Source of the DNA: Shewanella cutis
GTDB taxonomy: Bacteria > Pseudomonadota > Gammaproteobacteria > Enterobacterales > Shewanellaceae
DNA length: 64,000 nucleotides
Assembly (NCBI RefSeq): GCF_022410515.1
Contig: NZ_JACSDI010000003.1
Span: forward strand, 62,001 to 126,000
Direction: 5' to 3'
Of the stretch, positions 19,163 through 28,395 are shown piece by piece (positions within the stretch are counted from its first letter, which is position 1; every line of letters begins with the position of its first letter). The notes beneath the pieces are model-generated. The model had not been told where the DNA came from. It searched no databases and saw only the letters and a program-made list of their open reading frames with translations. Made by a program: the position numbers and the translations under genes.

Positions 19163-19402
19163 TTATTCGCCCTCAACGGCATAGGGAGATAGGGACACAT
19201 TTTCATCTTGTTTAAGCAAAATGGCCACTTTTTGCTGAGCTTGTTCAAGTTTTGCCTGGCTGTTACGCACCAAATTGATGCCACGTTCAAATTGTTTTAA
19301 CGCATCATCCAGAGAGACATCGCCCTGCTCTAACTCAGCAACGATGCGCTCGAGTTCACCAAGGGATTCTTCAAAACTGAGGTTTTCGGGTTTCTTCGCC
19401 AC
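19163..19402 (-). CDS. xseB: Exodeoxyribonuclease VII small subunit
   Basis: XseB is the small helical subunit of exonuclease VII, which degrades single-stranded DNA. The protein has the usual FEESLGELERIVAELEQG start and a LDDALKQFERG helix. I chose a GTG start at 19402, giving 79 residues, nearly the same as E. coli XseB (80), with AAAGGA upstream; the frame continues to 19453 but the extra residues do not match the family. It is the first gene of xseB-ispA-dxs. Confidence 0.93.
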   Translation of the reverse strand: MAKKPENLSFEESLGELERIVAELEQGDVSLDDALKQFERGINLVRNSQAKLEQAQQKVAILLKQDENVSLSPYAVEGE

Positions 19403-19716
19403 GTTAATAATTCCTTTGAAAGAGCGGACACAAGGTATATCAGGGCGGCTCAAGGGTCAAATTCAGACGACGGATATTTGCTCGATAGCACGCTTTGTTG
19501 CTGAATTTTTTTCAGAAAATAGAAATAGTCGCTAAACTTGCTGAGTGCTTGTCCGATAAATGACAATAATAGCATTATGCTTATAATCATCGTAAGACAA
19601 CTTAAAATAAGGCTTGGGTTTAGACCTAAGTGTTAATCCTAGGTGGATGACATTTAGTGTTATTTTACCAATAGAGTCAGTATTATGTCGGTTAAACCGA
19701 ACATTGAGGAGCCGTT

Positions 19717-20484
19717 GTGGATTTAGCTACAGTAATAGGATTAGTCGGGAGCTTTGGTTTTATCCTTTGGGCCATGGTAACCAGCGGCGGCATTGCAATT
19801 TTTATCGACATTCCCTCCGTCTTTATCGTGTTTGGTGGTTCCTTTTTCGTCGTGATGATGAAATTCAATCTAAAACAGTTTTTAGGTGCAGTAAAAATCG
19901 CCTTAAAAGCCTTTATGTTCAAGATTGATAAACCTGAAGATCTGATCGAGCAATCAGTGACTATGGCCGATGCGGCTCGTAAAGGGGGGTTCCTCGCCCT
20001 TGAAGAAGCGCAAATTTCCAACAGTTTTATGCAAAAAGCCGTCGACATGTTGGTCGATGGCCACGATGGTGAGGTGGTTCGAGCGGCTCTTGAAAAAGAC
20101 ATTTCGCTCACCGAAGAGCGCCATCGTAATGGCATCGCCATTTTCCGTGCTTTTGGTGATGTTGGACCTGCAATGGGAATGATTGGTACCCTAGTGGGCC
20201 TTGTGGCCATGTTATCCAATATGTCGGACCCCAAATCCATTGGCCCTTCAATGGCGGTTGCGTTGTTAACCACCCTATACGGTGCGGTGGTGGCAAACAT
20301 GGTGTGTATTCCTATCGCTGATAAACTTAGCCTTCGAATGGGTGAGGAAATGCTAAACCGAAACTTGATTATGGATGCGGTATTGGCGATTCAAGATGGC
20401 CAAAACCCTCGAGTGATAGAAGGCTTTTTGAAAAACTATCTTGCTGAAAAACAGCGGAAAATCGATACAACGGACGGAGAGTAG
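19717..20484 (+). CDS. pomA: Flagellar stator protein PomA (MotA/TolQ/ExbB family)
   Basis: With PomB this forms the Na+-driven stator of the polar flagellar motor. The 255-residue protein has four membrane segments (about residues 1-20, 25-45, 150-170 and 185-205) and a cytoplasmic loop with charged residues (about 85-125) that contact the rotor. The segment GDVGPAMGMIGTLVGL carries the conserved proline of helix 3. It starts with GTG at 19717, preceded by GAGGAG. pomB follows after three bases. Pairing with PomB, not MotB, supports Na+ coupling, as known in Shewanella. Confidence 0.94.
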   Translation: MDLATVIGLVGSFGFILWAMVTSGGIAIFIDIPSVFIVFGGSFFVVMMKFNLKQFLGAVKIALKAFMFKIDKPEDLIEQSVTMADAARKGGFLALEEAQISNSFMQKAVDMLVDGHDGEVVRAALEKDISLTEERHRNGIAIFRAFGDVGPAMGMIGTLVGLVAMLSNMSDPKSIGPSMAVALLTTLYGAVVANMVCIPIADKLSLRMGEEMLNRNLIMDAVLAIQDGQNPRVIEGFLKNYLAEKQRKIDTTDGE

Positions 20485-20487
20485 CCC

Positions 20488-21414
20488 ATGGCTAAGTGCA
20501 ACTGTCCACCGCCCGGAGCACCACTCTGGTTGGCAACATTTGCCGATTTGATGTCCCTCTTGATGTGTTTCTTCGTGTTGCTGCTGTCATTCTCCGAAAT
20601 GGATGTGATGAAGTTTAAGCAGATTGCAGGTTCGATGAAGTATGCATTTGGGGTGCAAAACAAAGTCGAAGTCAAAGATATTCCTAAGGGGACGTCTGTG
20701 ATTGCCCTCGAGTTCCGTCCTGGTCGTCCCGATCCCACGCCGATTGAGATCATCAATCAACAAACCAATGAAATGACCGAACCCACGTTGGATTTCCAAG
20801 CGGGGGAAGACGACAGTGCGGGGGGAACTCAGCAGCAAAATGGTTCGCAGCGGGGTGGAGAAGCTTCAGCAACCGCCCAAGAAACTGCGGATGCGGTTAA
20901 AGCTGAAGCCGCTGCGGCTCAAGATAAGATCAATCAGCAAGTAAAGAAAATGGCGCAGGAGCTCAATAAAGAGATCACCGATGGCGCGATTGAAATTGAG
21001 TCACTTGGGCAACAAATCATTATTCGTATTCGTGAAAAGGGGTCATTTGCGTCTGGTTCGGGGTTCTTGCAACCGCGATTTAAACCTGTTGTGCGCTCTG
21101 TTGGTGAATTGCTCAAAGATGTGCCGGGAATTATTACCGTATCCGGTTACACCGACGATATGCAGATAAGCGATGAGCTCTATAGTTCGAATTGGGATCT
21201 CTCCAGTAAGCGGGCTGTGGCGGTCGCGGATGTATTGCTTCAGGTCAAGGGCTTTGATCCTAAACGGATGAAAGTGGTGGGTATGGCTTCAAATAATCCA
21301 ATCGTCCCTAATGATTCACCTGATAATCGAGCCAGAAATCGCCGCGTTGAAATTGCAATTGAGCAAGGTAAAGCGAAAGAGTCGGAAGAGATTCAAGTGG
21401 ATAAACCAAATTAA
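20488..21414 (+). CDS. pomB: Flagellar stator protein PomB
   Basis: PomB anchors the stator to peptidoglycan and carries the ion-binding aspartate. One N-terminal membrane helix (about residues 14-37) contains Asp20 in ATFADLMSLL, the ion-binding residue of the MotB/PomB family. A low-complexity linker rich in Gln, Ala and Gly (about 105-145) precedes a C-terminal OmpA-like domain (about 190-290, with VSGYTDD and NRRVEIAIEQ). ACGGAGAG lies before the ATG. It forms an operon with pomA. Confidence 0.94.
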   Translation: MAKCNCPPPGAPLWLATFADLMSLLMCFFVLLLSFSEMDVMKFKQIAGSMKYAFGVQNKVEVKDIPKGTSVIALEFRPGRPDPTPIEIINQQTNEMTEPTLDFQAGEDDSAGGTQQQNGSQRGGEASATAQETADAVKAEAAAAQDKINQQVKKMAQELNKEITDGAIEIESLGQQIIIRIREKGSFASGSGFLQPRFKPVVRSVGELLKDVPGIITVSGYTDDMQISDELYSSNWDLSSKRAVAVADVLLQVKGFDPKRMKVVGMASNNPIVPNDSPDNRARNRRVEIAIEQGKAKESEEIQVDKPN

Positions 21415-21613
21415 CACGTCCTAATATTCGGCCGTGATGATATTGTCGCGGCTGTTTTCTGCGTTATTGTAGATTTTTTCTCCTGTGCGCTAACGCACGC
21501 CCTTAGCAGCTTGAATGTGGAAACAGGTGCGCCAATCGCGGTGAGTTTGGTATAATCCGGCGATTATTCTTTTATCCAATTTTGCTACTTACAAAATTGC
21601 CCGCGGAAATCCC

Positions 21614-23068
21614 ATGAAGTTTATTGTAAAGCTGTACCCAGAAATCATGATGAAGAGCAAGCCTGTGCGGATGCGCTTCACCAAAATGCTTGAAACCAAC
21701 ATCCGTAACGTGCTCAAAAAAGTCGACGAAGACGCCAAAGTGCAGCGTCAATGGGACCGGATTATGGTGATGGTGCCAAAGAATAAACCTGAATTAGCGC
21801 AGGCTTTTGGCGAGCGTTTAGCTTGCATTCCTGGGATCGCCCACGTAGTGCAAGTGGATGAATACAGCTTTACCTCTGTGGATGATATTTATCAGCAAGT
21901 CTTGCCAGTTTACCGTGACCAAATAGCCGGTAAAACCTTTTGTGTGCGCGTTAAACGTACTGGCTCCCACGACTTCAACTCTATCGAAGTTGAGCGTTAT
22001 GTCGGTGGTGGTTTAAACCAGTTTACCGATGCGATTGGCGTGCGTCTAAAGAATCCTGAAGTCACGGTCAACCTCGAAATCGAGGGTGATAAACTGTATA
22101 TGGTGACTAAGCGTATCGAAGGTTTAGGTGGCTTCCCAATGGCCACTCAAGAAGATGTGTTGTCGTTAATTTCCGGTGGTTTCGACTCGGGCGTATCGAG
22201 TTATCAATTTATCAAAAAGGGTGCTCGTACTCACTACTGCTTCTTTAATTTAGGTGGCGCGCAACACGAGATTGGTGTGAAACAAGTCGCTTACCATTTG
22301 TGGAAAACCTATGGTGAATCCCACAAGGTGAAATTTGTGTCTGTACCATTCGAGCCTGTGGTTGCCGAGATTTTAGAGAAAATTGACAACGGCCAAATGG
22401 GTGTGGTCCTCAAGCGTATGATGATGCGCACCGCGGCACGTATTGCTGAACGTATGGGGATTCAGGCAATTGTGACCGGTGAGAGCTTAGGCCAAGTGTC
22501 GAGCCAAACCTTAACCAACTTAAACGTGATTGACCGTTGCACCGACATGTTGATTTTGCGTCCTCTGATCACCATGGATAAGCAAGATATTATTAACGAA
22601 TGTCGTCGTATCGGCACCGAAGATTTTGCCAAGTCTATGCCTGAATATTGTGGGGTGATTTCACAAAAACCTACTGTTAAGGCGGTACTAGCTAAGGTGG
22701 AAGCGGAAGAGACGAAATTCTCTGAGGATTTGATTGACCGTATCGTAGAGCAAGCCGTGGCCATTGATATCCGGGAGATAGCAGAACAAATGAATACCCG
22801 TATCACTGAAACCGAAACCGTTGTTACTATCGACACTCACGAAGTGGTGATTGATATTCGTGCCCCAGAGGAAGAAGAAAATAAACCGCTTGAGATTGAA
22901 GGTGTCGAAATCAAGCGTATTCCTTTCTTCAAGTTAGCGACGCAGTTTGCCGATCTCGATAAGCAAAAGACTTACCTGCTGTACTGTGAGCGAGGTGTAA
23001 TGAGCAAGTTGCAGGCGCTATACCTGATTGAACAAGGATATCACAATGTTAAGGTCTACCGACCTTAA
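21614..23068 (+). CDS. thiI: tRNA 4-thiouridine synthase / sulfurtransferase ThiI
   Basis: ThiI adds sulfur to U8 of tRNA and supplies sulfur for thiamine thiazole. The 484 residues match E. coli ThiI (482). Domains in order: an N-terminal ferredoxin-like part and THUMP domain (about 1-165), a PP-loop ATPase with [12 protein letters not shown] (about 190), and a C-terminal rhodanese domain (about 400-484) whose catalytic Cys is seen in [10 protein letters not shown] near residue 458. A second conserved Cys is in MPEYCGVIS. Confidence 0.97.
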   Translation: MKFIVKLYPEIMMKSKPVRMRFTKMLETNIRNVLKKVDEDAKVQRQWDRIMVMVPKNKPELAQAFGERLACIPGIAHVVQVDEYSFTSVDDIYQQVLPVYRDQIAGKTFCVRVKRTGSHDFNSIEVERYVGGGLNQFTDAIGVRLKNPEVTVNLEIEGDKLYMVTKRIEGLGGFPMATQEDVLSLISGGFDSGVSSYQFIKKGARTHYCFFNLGGAQHEIGVKQVAYHLWKTYGESHKVKFVSVPFEPVVAEILEKIDNGQMGVVLKRMMMRTAARIAERMGIQAIVTGESLGQVSSQTLTNLNVIDRCTDMLILRPLITMDKQDIINECRRIGTEDFAKSMPEYCGVISQKPTVKAVLAKVEAEETKFSEDLIDRIVEQAVAIDIREIAEQMNTRITETETVVTIDTHEVVIDIRAPEEEENKPLEIEGVEIKRIPFFKLATQFADLDKQKTYLLYCERGVMSKLQALYLIEQGYHNVKVYRP

Positions 23069-23153
23069 TCGATTGCCTTTGGGTTGATTGTAAAGGCCAA
23101 ACTTAAGTTGTGGCCTTTACATCTGCACCAATATGCAAGTGAGAGGATATAAA

Positions 23154-23177
23154 AAAGCCGCATGATGATGCGGCTTT
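23154..23177. terminator. Bidirectional terminator between thiI and the small secreted gene
   Basis: AAAGCCGCAT and ATGCGGCTTT form a 10-bp stem. The A-run at 23151 serves as a T-run on the minus strand, so it best fits the gene at 23201-23434. Confidence 0.75.
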
Positions 23178-23200
23178 GTTGTTGATAAATTGGCTTAAGT

Positions 23201-23434
23201 TTATTCCGACTTGACCACTTGCTGAGTAGGTAACACCTCATCTGCAATTAATAACGTGGGTTCTTGCAGTGCTTCTTGGTGCATTTTGTCCATTGTTGCC
23301 GTCAGTTCGGCATTGATGCTTGTCTGTAAATCACTGGTGTCGATAATGATTTCAGCATTGATCACGTTTGCGCAGACGTTGGCACTGAGTGCACTGATAA
23401 ATACTAACGCAAAAGCAGATTTTAAATTGAACAT
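23201..23434 (-). CDS. Small secreted protein of unknown function
   Basis: The 77 residues begin with a signal peptide (MFNLKSAFALVFISALSANVCA, cleavage after NVCA or ANVINA). The mature part is short, acidic and probably helical (ELTATMDKMHQEALQE). GGAGG precedes the ATG. It is divergent from the gcvA-like gene and convergent with thiI. I recognise no domain. The clear signal peptide, ribosome-binding site and terminator support a real gene. Confidence 0.7.
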   Translation of the reverse strand: MFNLKSAFALVFISALSANVCANVINAEIIIDTSDLQTSINAELTATMDKMHQEALQEPTLLIADEVLPTQQVVKSE

Positions 23435-23610
23435 AGTCGCCTCCGGGCTGACAAAGTATTACTGTCAGGCATTCCCATCACCCGTTCGAGATTGCCCAAT
23501 TCATGTGTTTCAATGGCGCAAAATTTAATCAAAAATGCTGGCCTTTACAAACGATTAAATGTAACAATACGGATTAGAAAAACTAATTAAAAATTGAGAT
23601 AGAGATCACT

Positions 23611-24522
23611 ATGTCAAGACGTTTACCACCACTGAATGCGGTTAAAGCATTTGAGGCTGCCGCACGGCATTTGAGCTTTACTCGCGCGGCTGAAGAATTG
23701 TTTGTGACTCAGGCTGCGGTGAGTCATCAAATTAAAGCATTGGAAGATTTTCTCGGATTAAAATTATTTCGCCGAAAGAATCGTTCACTGTTGCTGACAG
23801 AGGAAGGCCAGAGCTATTTTCTCGACATTAAGGATATCTTCATTCAATTGGCGGATGCGACCGACAGACTTTTGGCTCGCAGCGCCATTGGTTCGTTAAC
23901 GGTAAGCATGTCGCCCAGCTTTGCAATTCAGTGGCTGGTGCCGCGTCTGTCTAAATTTAGTGAAAAAAATCCCGAGATTGACGTACGGATCAAGGCGGTA
24001 GACTCCGAGGCTAGCTCATTAACCGACGACGTGGACGTCGCTATTTATTATGGTTTAGGCAATTGGCCAGGGCTGCGCGCCGATAAACTTCGTAATGAAG
24101 TATTGATCCCCGTGTGTTCGCCAATGTTACTCAATGGTCCTAAGCCGCTTTCAAAGCCAGAAGATTTAAAACACCACACCCTGCTGCATGATATGAGTCG
24201 GCATGATTGGCAAGCCTGGTTTAGGCAATGTGGTATTAACGATATCAATGTAAACCAAGGACCGATTTTTAGTCATTCCTCCCTGGTATTGCAGGCGGCG
24301 GCCCATGGTCAAGGTGTGGCGCTGGGCTATAGCGTACTTGCTCGCCCTGATATCAAGGCGGGGCGACTTGTGTGCCCGTTTCAAGAGGTGCTAGTGAGTA
24401 AAGATGCTTACTATCTCGTCTGCCAGCAAAATCATGCCGAGCTGGGTAAAGTGGTTGCGTTTCGTGAGTGGATGTTAGATATGTTTGCCGAGGAGTCCCG
24501 CAGTGAGTTGTTGCCCGGATAA
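23611..24522 (+). CDS. gcvA: LysR-family regulator, GcvA type
   Basis: The N-terminal winged helix (about residues 1-60) reads RRLPPLNAVKAFEAAARHLS and continues with FTRAAEELFVTQAAVSHQ, nearly the standard GcvA sequence; the C-terminal substrate-binding domain covers about 90-295. In E. coli GcvA controls the glycine cleavage operon, but many paralogues share this N-terminus and control other genes, so the target is uncertain. No glycine cleavage genes are in the window. The hydrolase gene downstream starts inside its last codons. Confidence 0.8.
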   Translation: MSRRLPPLNAVKAFEAAARHLSFTRAAEELFVTQAAVSHQIKALEDFLGLKLFRRKNRSLLLTEEGQSYFLDIKDIFIQLADATDRLLARSAIGSLTVSMSPSFAIQWLVPRLSKFSEKNPEIDVRIKAVDSEASSLTDDVDVAIYYGLGNWPGLRADKLRNEVLIPVCSPMLLNGPKPLSKPEDLKHHTLLHDMSRHDWQAWFRQCGINDINVNQGPIFSHSSLVLQAAAHGQGVALGYSVLARPDIKAGRLVCPFQEVLVSKDAYYLVCQQNHAELGKVVAFREWMLDMFAEESRSELLPG

Positions 24523-25174
24523 CCCTTTGGTAAACGATTGCGTTGCACCAAGTCCCTTTGTGTTAGATGGCGTACCCTCCAACACTTTGATTTTATTTGC
24601 CCATGGCGCAGGTGCGAATCGAGACTCGACGTTTATGCAGCAGATGGCTTTAGGTCTGGCGGCTAAAGGCTATCAAGTAATGCGCTTTAACTTTCCTTAT
24701 ATGCAAGCCAATGCTGTGGATGGTAAAAAGCGTCCGCCAGACAGGGCGCCAAAGCTGCTTGCCTGTTTTAGCGAGATGCTCGATGTGGCACATGCTCAAC
24801 CTAAGGTTAAACGCGTGGTATTGATGGGCAAATCCATGGGCGGACGCATGGCGGCGTCACTGGCCTGCGATAGCGCGCAAGCTAGCCGTATCGATAGGGT
24901 TATTTGCTTAGGTTATCCGTTTATTCCACTGAAGGGCGGTGAGCCTAGGTTAGCACCCCTGAACGACTGCCAAGTGCCCGTGTTAGTGCTGCAAGGGGAG
25001 CGGGATAAGTTTGGCGGCAAGATGCAAATCCCTAGCTGGCCGCTTAAGCGCGATATCCAAATTGAATACTTAGCCGATGGGGATCATAGTTTTGTCCCAA
25101 GAAAGTCGTCAGGCACCACCGAAGCGGCTAACCTTGCACTGGCTGTTGATTTATCAGCAAAATTTATTGGCTAA
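24503..25174 (+). CDS. Alpha/beta-hydrolase (KANL3/Tex30-like dienelactone-type)
   Basis: A cytoplasmic alpha/beta hydrolase of about 223 residues. The nucleophile motif is GKSMGGRMA, the oxyanion-side motif is LFAHGAGANRDS, and the catalytic His is probably in DGDHSF near the C-terminus. The substrate is unknown. I prefer a GTG start at 24503 because GAGGAG ends seven bases upstream. The frame also opens at TTG 24485. Either way it overlaps the end of the LysR gene, which implies translational coupling. Confidence 0.75.
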   Translation: MSCCPDNPLVNDCVAPSPFVLDGVPSNTLILFAHGAGANRDSTFMQQMALGLAAKGYQVMRFNFPYMQANAVDGKKRPPDRAPKLLACFSEMLDVAHAQPKVKRVVLMGKSMGGRMAASLACDSAQASRIDRVICLGYPFIPLKGGEPRLAPLNDCQVPVLVLQGERDKFGGKMQIPSWPLKRDIQIEYLADGDHSFVPRKSSGTTEAANLALAVDLSAKFIG

Positions 25175-25267
25175 TGTTTCTTCTTGATATGGCGTAAAGT
25201 GCTTAGAGTCTGGATTAACGGCTCGGGCGTCATCCGTCGTAAAGCCTATTGGTTTTTGGAGGTTAAA

Positions 25268-25660
25268 ATGCGTAAAGGATTGTTGTTACTCGCCGCAGTA
25301 AGCGGTTTTTTGGCGGTCGCGCTGGGCGCGTTTGGTGCCCATGGGCTAAAAGCTGTGGCGCCACCTGAACTGATTGAAGTGTTTAATTTAGGGGTGCAAT
25401 ACCACTTCTACCATACCTTTGCGCTGATTGCGGTGGCCTTTGCGGGACAGTGGTTAACCTCACGTTTACTGGATTGGGCAGCGTATCTGTTTATTGCAGG
25501 TATCGTATTGTTTTCTGGGTCGCTCTACGGCTTGGCACTGGTCGGCAGTAAGTGGTTTGGCCCTATCACGCCGATGGGCGGTGGCTGTTTTTTACTCGGT
25601 TGGTTACTTCTGGCCGCAGCGGTATGGCGTCATAAAGTCGTGGATGGCAACGAGTCATAA
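25268..25660 (+). CDS. DUF423 family inner-membrane protein (YgdD-like)
   Basis: A 130-residue protein with four membrane segments, matching DUF423, known as YgdD in E. coli. The LGAFGAHGLK motif in the first loop and FYHTFALIAVAF are family hallmarks. Function is not known. I chose the ATG at 25268 (MRKGLLLL) because TTGGAGG lies eight bases upstream; the upstream extension is not conserved in the family. In many gammaproteobacteria, as here, ygdD is next to rlmM. Confidence 0.88.
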   Translation: MRKGLLLLAAVSGFLAVALGAFGAHGLKAVAPPELIEVFNLGVQYHFYHTFALIAVAFAGQWLTSRLLDWAAYLFIAGIVLFSGSLYGLALVGSKWFGPITPMGGGCFLLGWLLLAAAVWRHKVVDGNES

Positions 25661-25707
25661 CCCGCCTTAAGCGTAAAGTATTGTGCCAATCCATGGCGCT
25701 AATGAGA

Positions 25708-25736
25708 CAAAAGCCCGATAGCAAATCGGGCTTTTG
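25708..25736 (+). terminator. Terminator after the DUF423 gene
   Basis: AAAAGCCCGAT and ATCGGGCTTTT form an 11-bp stem with a short loop and T-run. Confidence 0.85.
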
Positions 25737-25811
25737 TGTATTGAAATTGCTATACTGGCGCCCAAATTGTTAGTCGGCCATGTTTATGGCTTGGATTTCT
25801 TAAGGATCTCC

Positions 25812-26897
25812 ATGAAAAACCTATTTTTATTTTGCCGTGCAGGCTACGAGAAAGAATGCGCAGCAGAAATCCAACAGCGAGCCGCCGAGCTCAATGTGGG
25901 TGGCTTTGTTAAGACCAATAATAACGACGCCTATGTGGTATACCAATGTTTTGAAGACGATGGTGCCGATACGTTAGTTAAGCAACTGCCGTTAGATTCG
26001 CTGATTTTTGCCCGTCAAATGTTCGCTGCGAGCGAGTTATTGGCTGATTTACCCGAGTCTGACCGCGTTAGCCCAATTGTGGCCGCACTCAGCGAAGTGA
26101 GCAAAGCGGGTGAGCTTAGGGTTGAAACCCCTGATACCAACGAAGCGAAAGAACTCTCTGCATTTTGCCGTAAGTTTACCGTGCCTTTGCGCCAGCATTT
26201 GAAAAAATCCGGCAGTTTACTCGCGCAGGAAAATCCTAAACGGCCGATTATTCATGTTTGTTTTATTGGCCCAGGACGTGCCTACGCTGGTTATTCGCTC
26301 AGCAACAATAGTTCACCCAATTTTATGGGGATCCCGCGTCTTAAAATGGCCGCTGATGCACCGAGCCGTTCTAGCCTGAAGCTCGATGAAGCGTTCGCAC
26401 AGTTTGTGCCTAAAGAGGAACAGGAAGAACGGGTTCGCAGCGGTATGAATGCGGTGGATTTAGGCGCGTGTCCTGGCGGCTGGACCTACCAACTGGTGCG
26501 TCGTGGCATGATGGTCTCCGCGGTCGATAATGGCCCGATGAACGAAAAACTGATGGAAACTGGCCAAGTAAAACATTTCCGTGAGGATGGTTTCCGCTTC
26601 GAGCCACAGCGTAAAAACATCTATTGGTTAGTGTGTGACATGGTTGAAAAACCGGCGCGTGTAGCCGAGCTTATTGAGGCTTGGGCCATCAATGGCTGGT
26701 TTAAAGAAGCAATTTTCAACCTCAAGCTGCCGATGAAGAGCCGTTATAAAGAAGTGATGGCGATTTTGAATACCATGCAGGAAATCCTCAAGGAAAATGG
26801 CATCAACGAGTTCCAGTTGCAGTGTAAGCATTTATACCATGACCGTGACGAAGTGACGGTGCACTTATGGCTTAAACCAAGCCAGGCTTGGAACTAA
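25812..26897 (+). CDS. rlmM: 23S rRNA (cytidine 2498-2'-O)-methyltransferase
   Basis: RlmM methylates the 2'-OH of C2498 in 23S rRNA with S-adenosylmethionine. The protein has an N-terminal THUMP-like part (about 1-170) and a Rossmann-fold methyltransferase domain with [18 protein letters not shown] (about 215-232) as the SAM site, and catalytic K-D-K-E type residues in the C-terminal half (FNLKLPMK). The start at 25812 ([11 protein letters not shown]) has AAGGAT upstream and gives 361 residues, near the 366 of E. coli. A longer frame from 25734 would overlap the upstream terminator. Confidence 0.95.
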   Translation: MKNLFLFCRAGYEKECAAEIQQRAAELNVGGFVKTNNNDAYVVYQCFEDDGADTLVKQLPLDSLIFARQMFAASELLADLPESDRVSPIVAALSEVSKAGELRVETPDTNEAKELSAFCRKFTVPLRQHLKKSGSLLAQENPKRPIIHVCFIGPGRAYAGYSLSNNSSPNFMGIPRLKMAADAPSRSSLKLDEAFAQFVPKEEQEERVRSGMNAVDLGACPGGWTYQLVRRGMMVSAVDNGPMNEKLMETGQVKHFREDGFRFEPQRKNIYWLVCDMVEKPARVAELIEAWAINGWFKEAIFNLKLPMKSRYKEVMAILNTMQEILKENGINEFQLQCKHLYHDRDEVTVHLWLKPSQAWN

Positions 26898-26985
26898 TGA
26901 CGCTTATCATCACTTGGTTAGGGATCTGTGATTGTTTAGCTCTGAATTATCGAGCCCAGAATTAAGTCGATAGGGTTTTCATTTT

Positions 26986-27017
26986 AAAAGCCCCAATTCA
27001 TAGTTGGGGCTTTTTTT
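26986..27017 (+). terminator. rlmM terminator
   Basis: AAAAGCCCCAA and TTGGGGCTTTT form an 11-bp stem followed by seven Ts. Confidence 0.88.
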
Positions 27018-27091
27018 ATTTGGTGCTTAATACCAATCTCAATTGTGTTAATCAGCCTCAACTCGGGTTAACTCTTTTTCGCAGCAATAAA

Positions 27092-27113
27092 AAACGCACC
27101 CTAGGGTGCGTTT
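27092..27113 (-). terminator. Terminator of the isocitrate dehydrogenase gene
   Basis: AAACGCACCCTAGGGTGCGTTT is a perfect palindrome; on the minus strand a T-run follows. Confidence 0.85.
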
Positions 27114-27133
27114 GGCTGACAGCAAAGCGATGA

Positions 27134-28141
27134 TCACAGACGGTCAAGCACCGCTTGTGTGAAGTCAGTTGTGCCGTGGGTGCCGCCTAAATCGCGAGTC
27201 GTACGGTCGCCTTCTTCAATCACAGCAGATACCGCTTTACGGATCAGAGCCGCTTTATCGGCCATGCCTAAGTATTCCAGCATTTGGATTGAGGCTAAGA
27301 TCACTGAGGTTGGGTTCGCGAGGTTTTTACCTGCGATATCTGGCGCGCTGCCGTGAACCGCTTCGAAAATCGCCGCATCACGGCCAATGTTGGCGCCAGG
27401 AGCCATACCTAAACCGCCGACTAAACCCGCACACAGATCCGACAGAATGTCACCAAACAGGTTAGTGGTCACGATCACATCAAAGTTTTCTGGGTTCATC
27501 ACTAACTTCATGCAAGTCGCATCGACGATCATTTCTTCAGTTTTGATATCTGGATAGCGTAGGCTTACTTCACGAGCTACTTTCAGGAACAGACCTGAAG
27601 TTGACTTCATGATGTTTGCCTTGTGCACGATAGTGACTTTCTTACGGTTTTCTTTGCGAGCCAGTTCGTAGGCAAAGGTCGCGATTTGCTCAGCACCTTG
27701 GCGAGTGACGATACTGGTCGCTTCTGCCGTTAAACCATCTTCAGACACTTTTTGACCATGGCCAGAATACATACCTTCGGTGTTTTCACGCACTGTGATT
27801 ATATCAATGTTTTCATAACGGGCTTGGGTGCCTTTGAAAGACAACACTGGGCGCACGTTTGCGTACAGGCCAAATTTTTTACGTAATGTTACGTTGATAG
27901 AGGTAAAGCCTTCACCCACTGGAGTTGTTAGCGGGCCTTTCAGAGTGATGCGGTTTTTTTCAATCAGTTCTAAAGTACGCTGCGGAAGTAACTCGCCTTG
28001 TTTTTCGAGTGCTGCTAAACCAGCATCGGCAAATTCATATTCAAAATCACAACCTGCTTTATCAAGAATTTTTAAGGCAGAATCAATAATACTTGGGCCA
28101 ATTCCATCACCTGGAATTACGGTTATCGTTCTTTTTGACAT
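27134..28141 (-). CDS. Isocitrate dehydrogenase, short NAD-type
   Basis: This 335-residue member of the isocitrate/isopropylmalate dehydrogenase family resembles the NAD-dependent form of eukaryotic mitochondria (homo-isocitrate type is a less likely alternative). The start ITVIPGDGIGPSI, the substrate-binding NVTLRKKFGLYANVRPV region, the catalytic Lys in VHKANIMK, and the metal-binding NLFGDILSD are all seen. Cofactor choice, NAD or NADP, cannot be settled by eye. It decarboxylates isocitrate to 2-oxoglutarate in the TCA cycle. AAGGACTT precedes the ATG. Confidence 0.85.
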   Translation of the reverse strand: MSKRTITVIPGDGIGPSIIDSALKILDKAGCDFEYEFADAGLAALEKQGELLPQRTLELIEKNRITLKGPLTTPVGEGFTSINVTLRKKFGLYANVRPVLSFKGTQARYENIDIITVRENTEGMYSGHGQKVSEDGLTAEATSIVTRQGAEQIATFAYELARKENRKKVTIVHKANIMKSTSGLFLKVAREVSLRYPDIKTEEMIVDATCMKLVMNPENFDVIVTTNLFGDILSDLCAGLVGGLGMAPGANIGRDAAIFEAVHGSAPDIAGKNLANPTSVILASIQMLEYLGMADKAALIRKAVSAVIEEGDRTTRDLGGTHGTTDFTQAVLDRL

Positions 28142-28395
28142 GGAGAAGTCCTTCCACGGTTCGTCGTTACTGCAATTGTCCGACCCGGGATAAGCCGGGT
28201 AACATGACTATGAATTTGGTGTTTTTTCTCACTATTATTTTAACCATCTTTGGTCAAACTTCACAGGAAATAGTGAGCAATATCACGATTTTTTATTGAG
28301 TAAAACTTGTAAAAATACTGGGTTATAACGATGATGGAGAGTCAATCGTTTAAAAAGTCTACTTTAGTCTAACAACTACATAAAAGAGGAAGACA

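Noticed and set aside
19692..20300. 202-codon open frame antisense to pomA
   Set aside because: A shadow of pomA on the other strand, with low-complexity Pro/Thr/Ser content.
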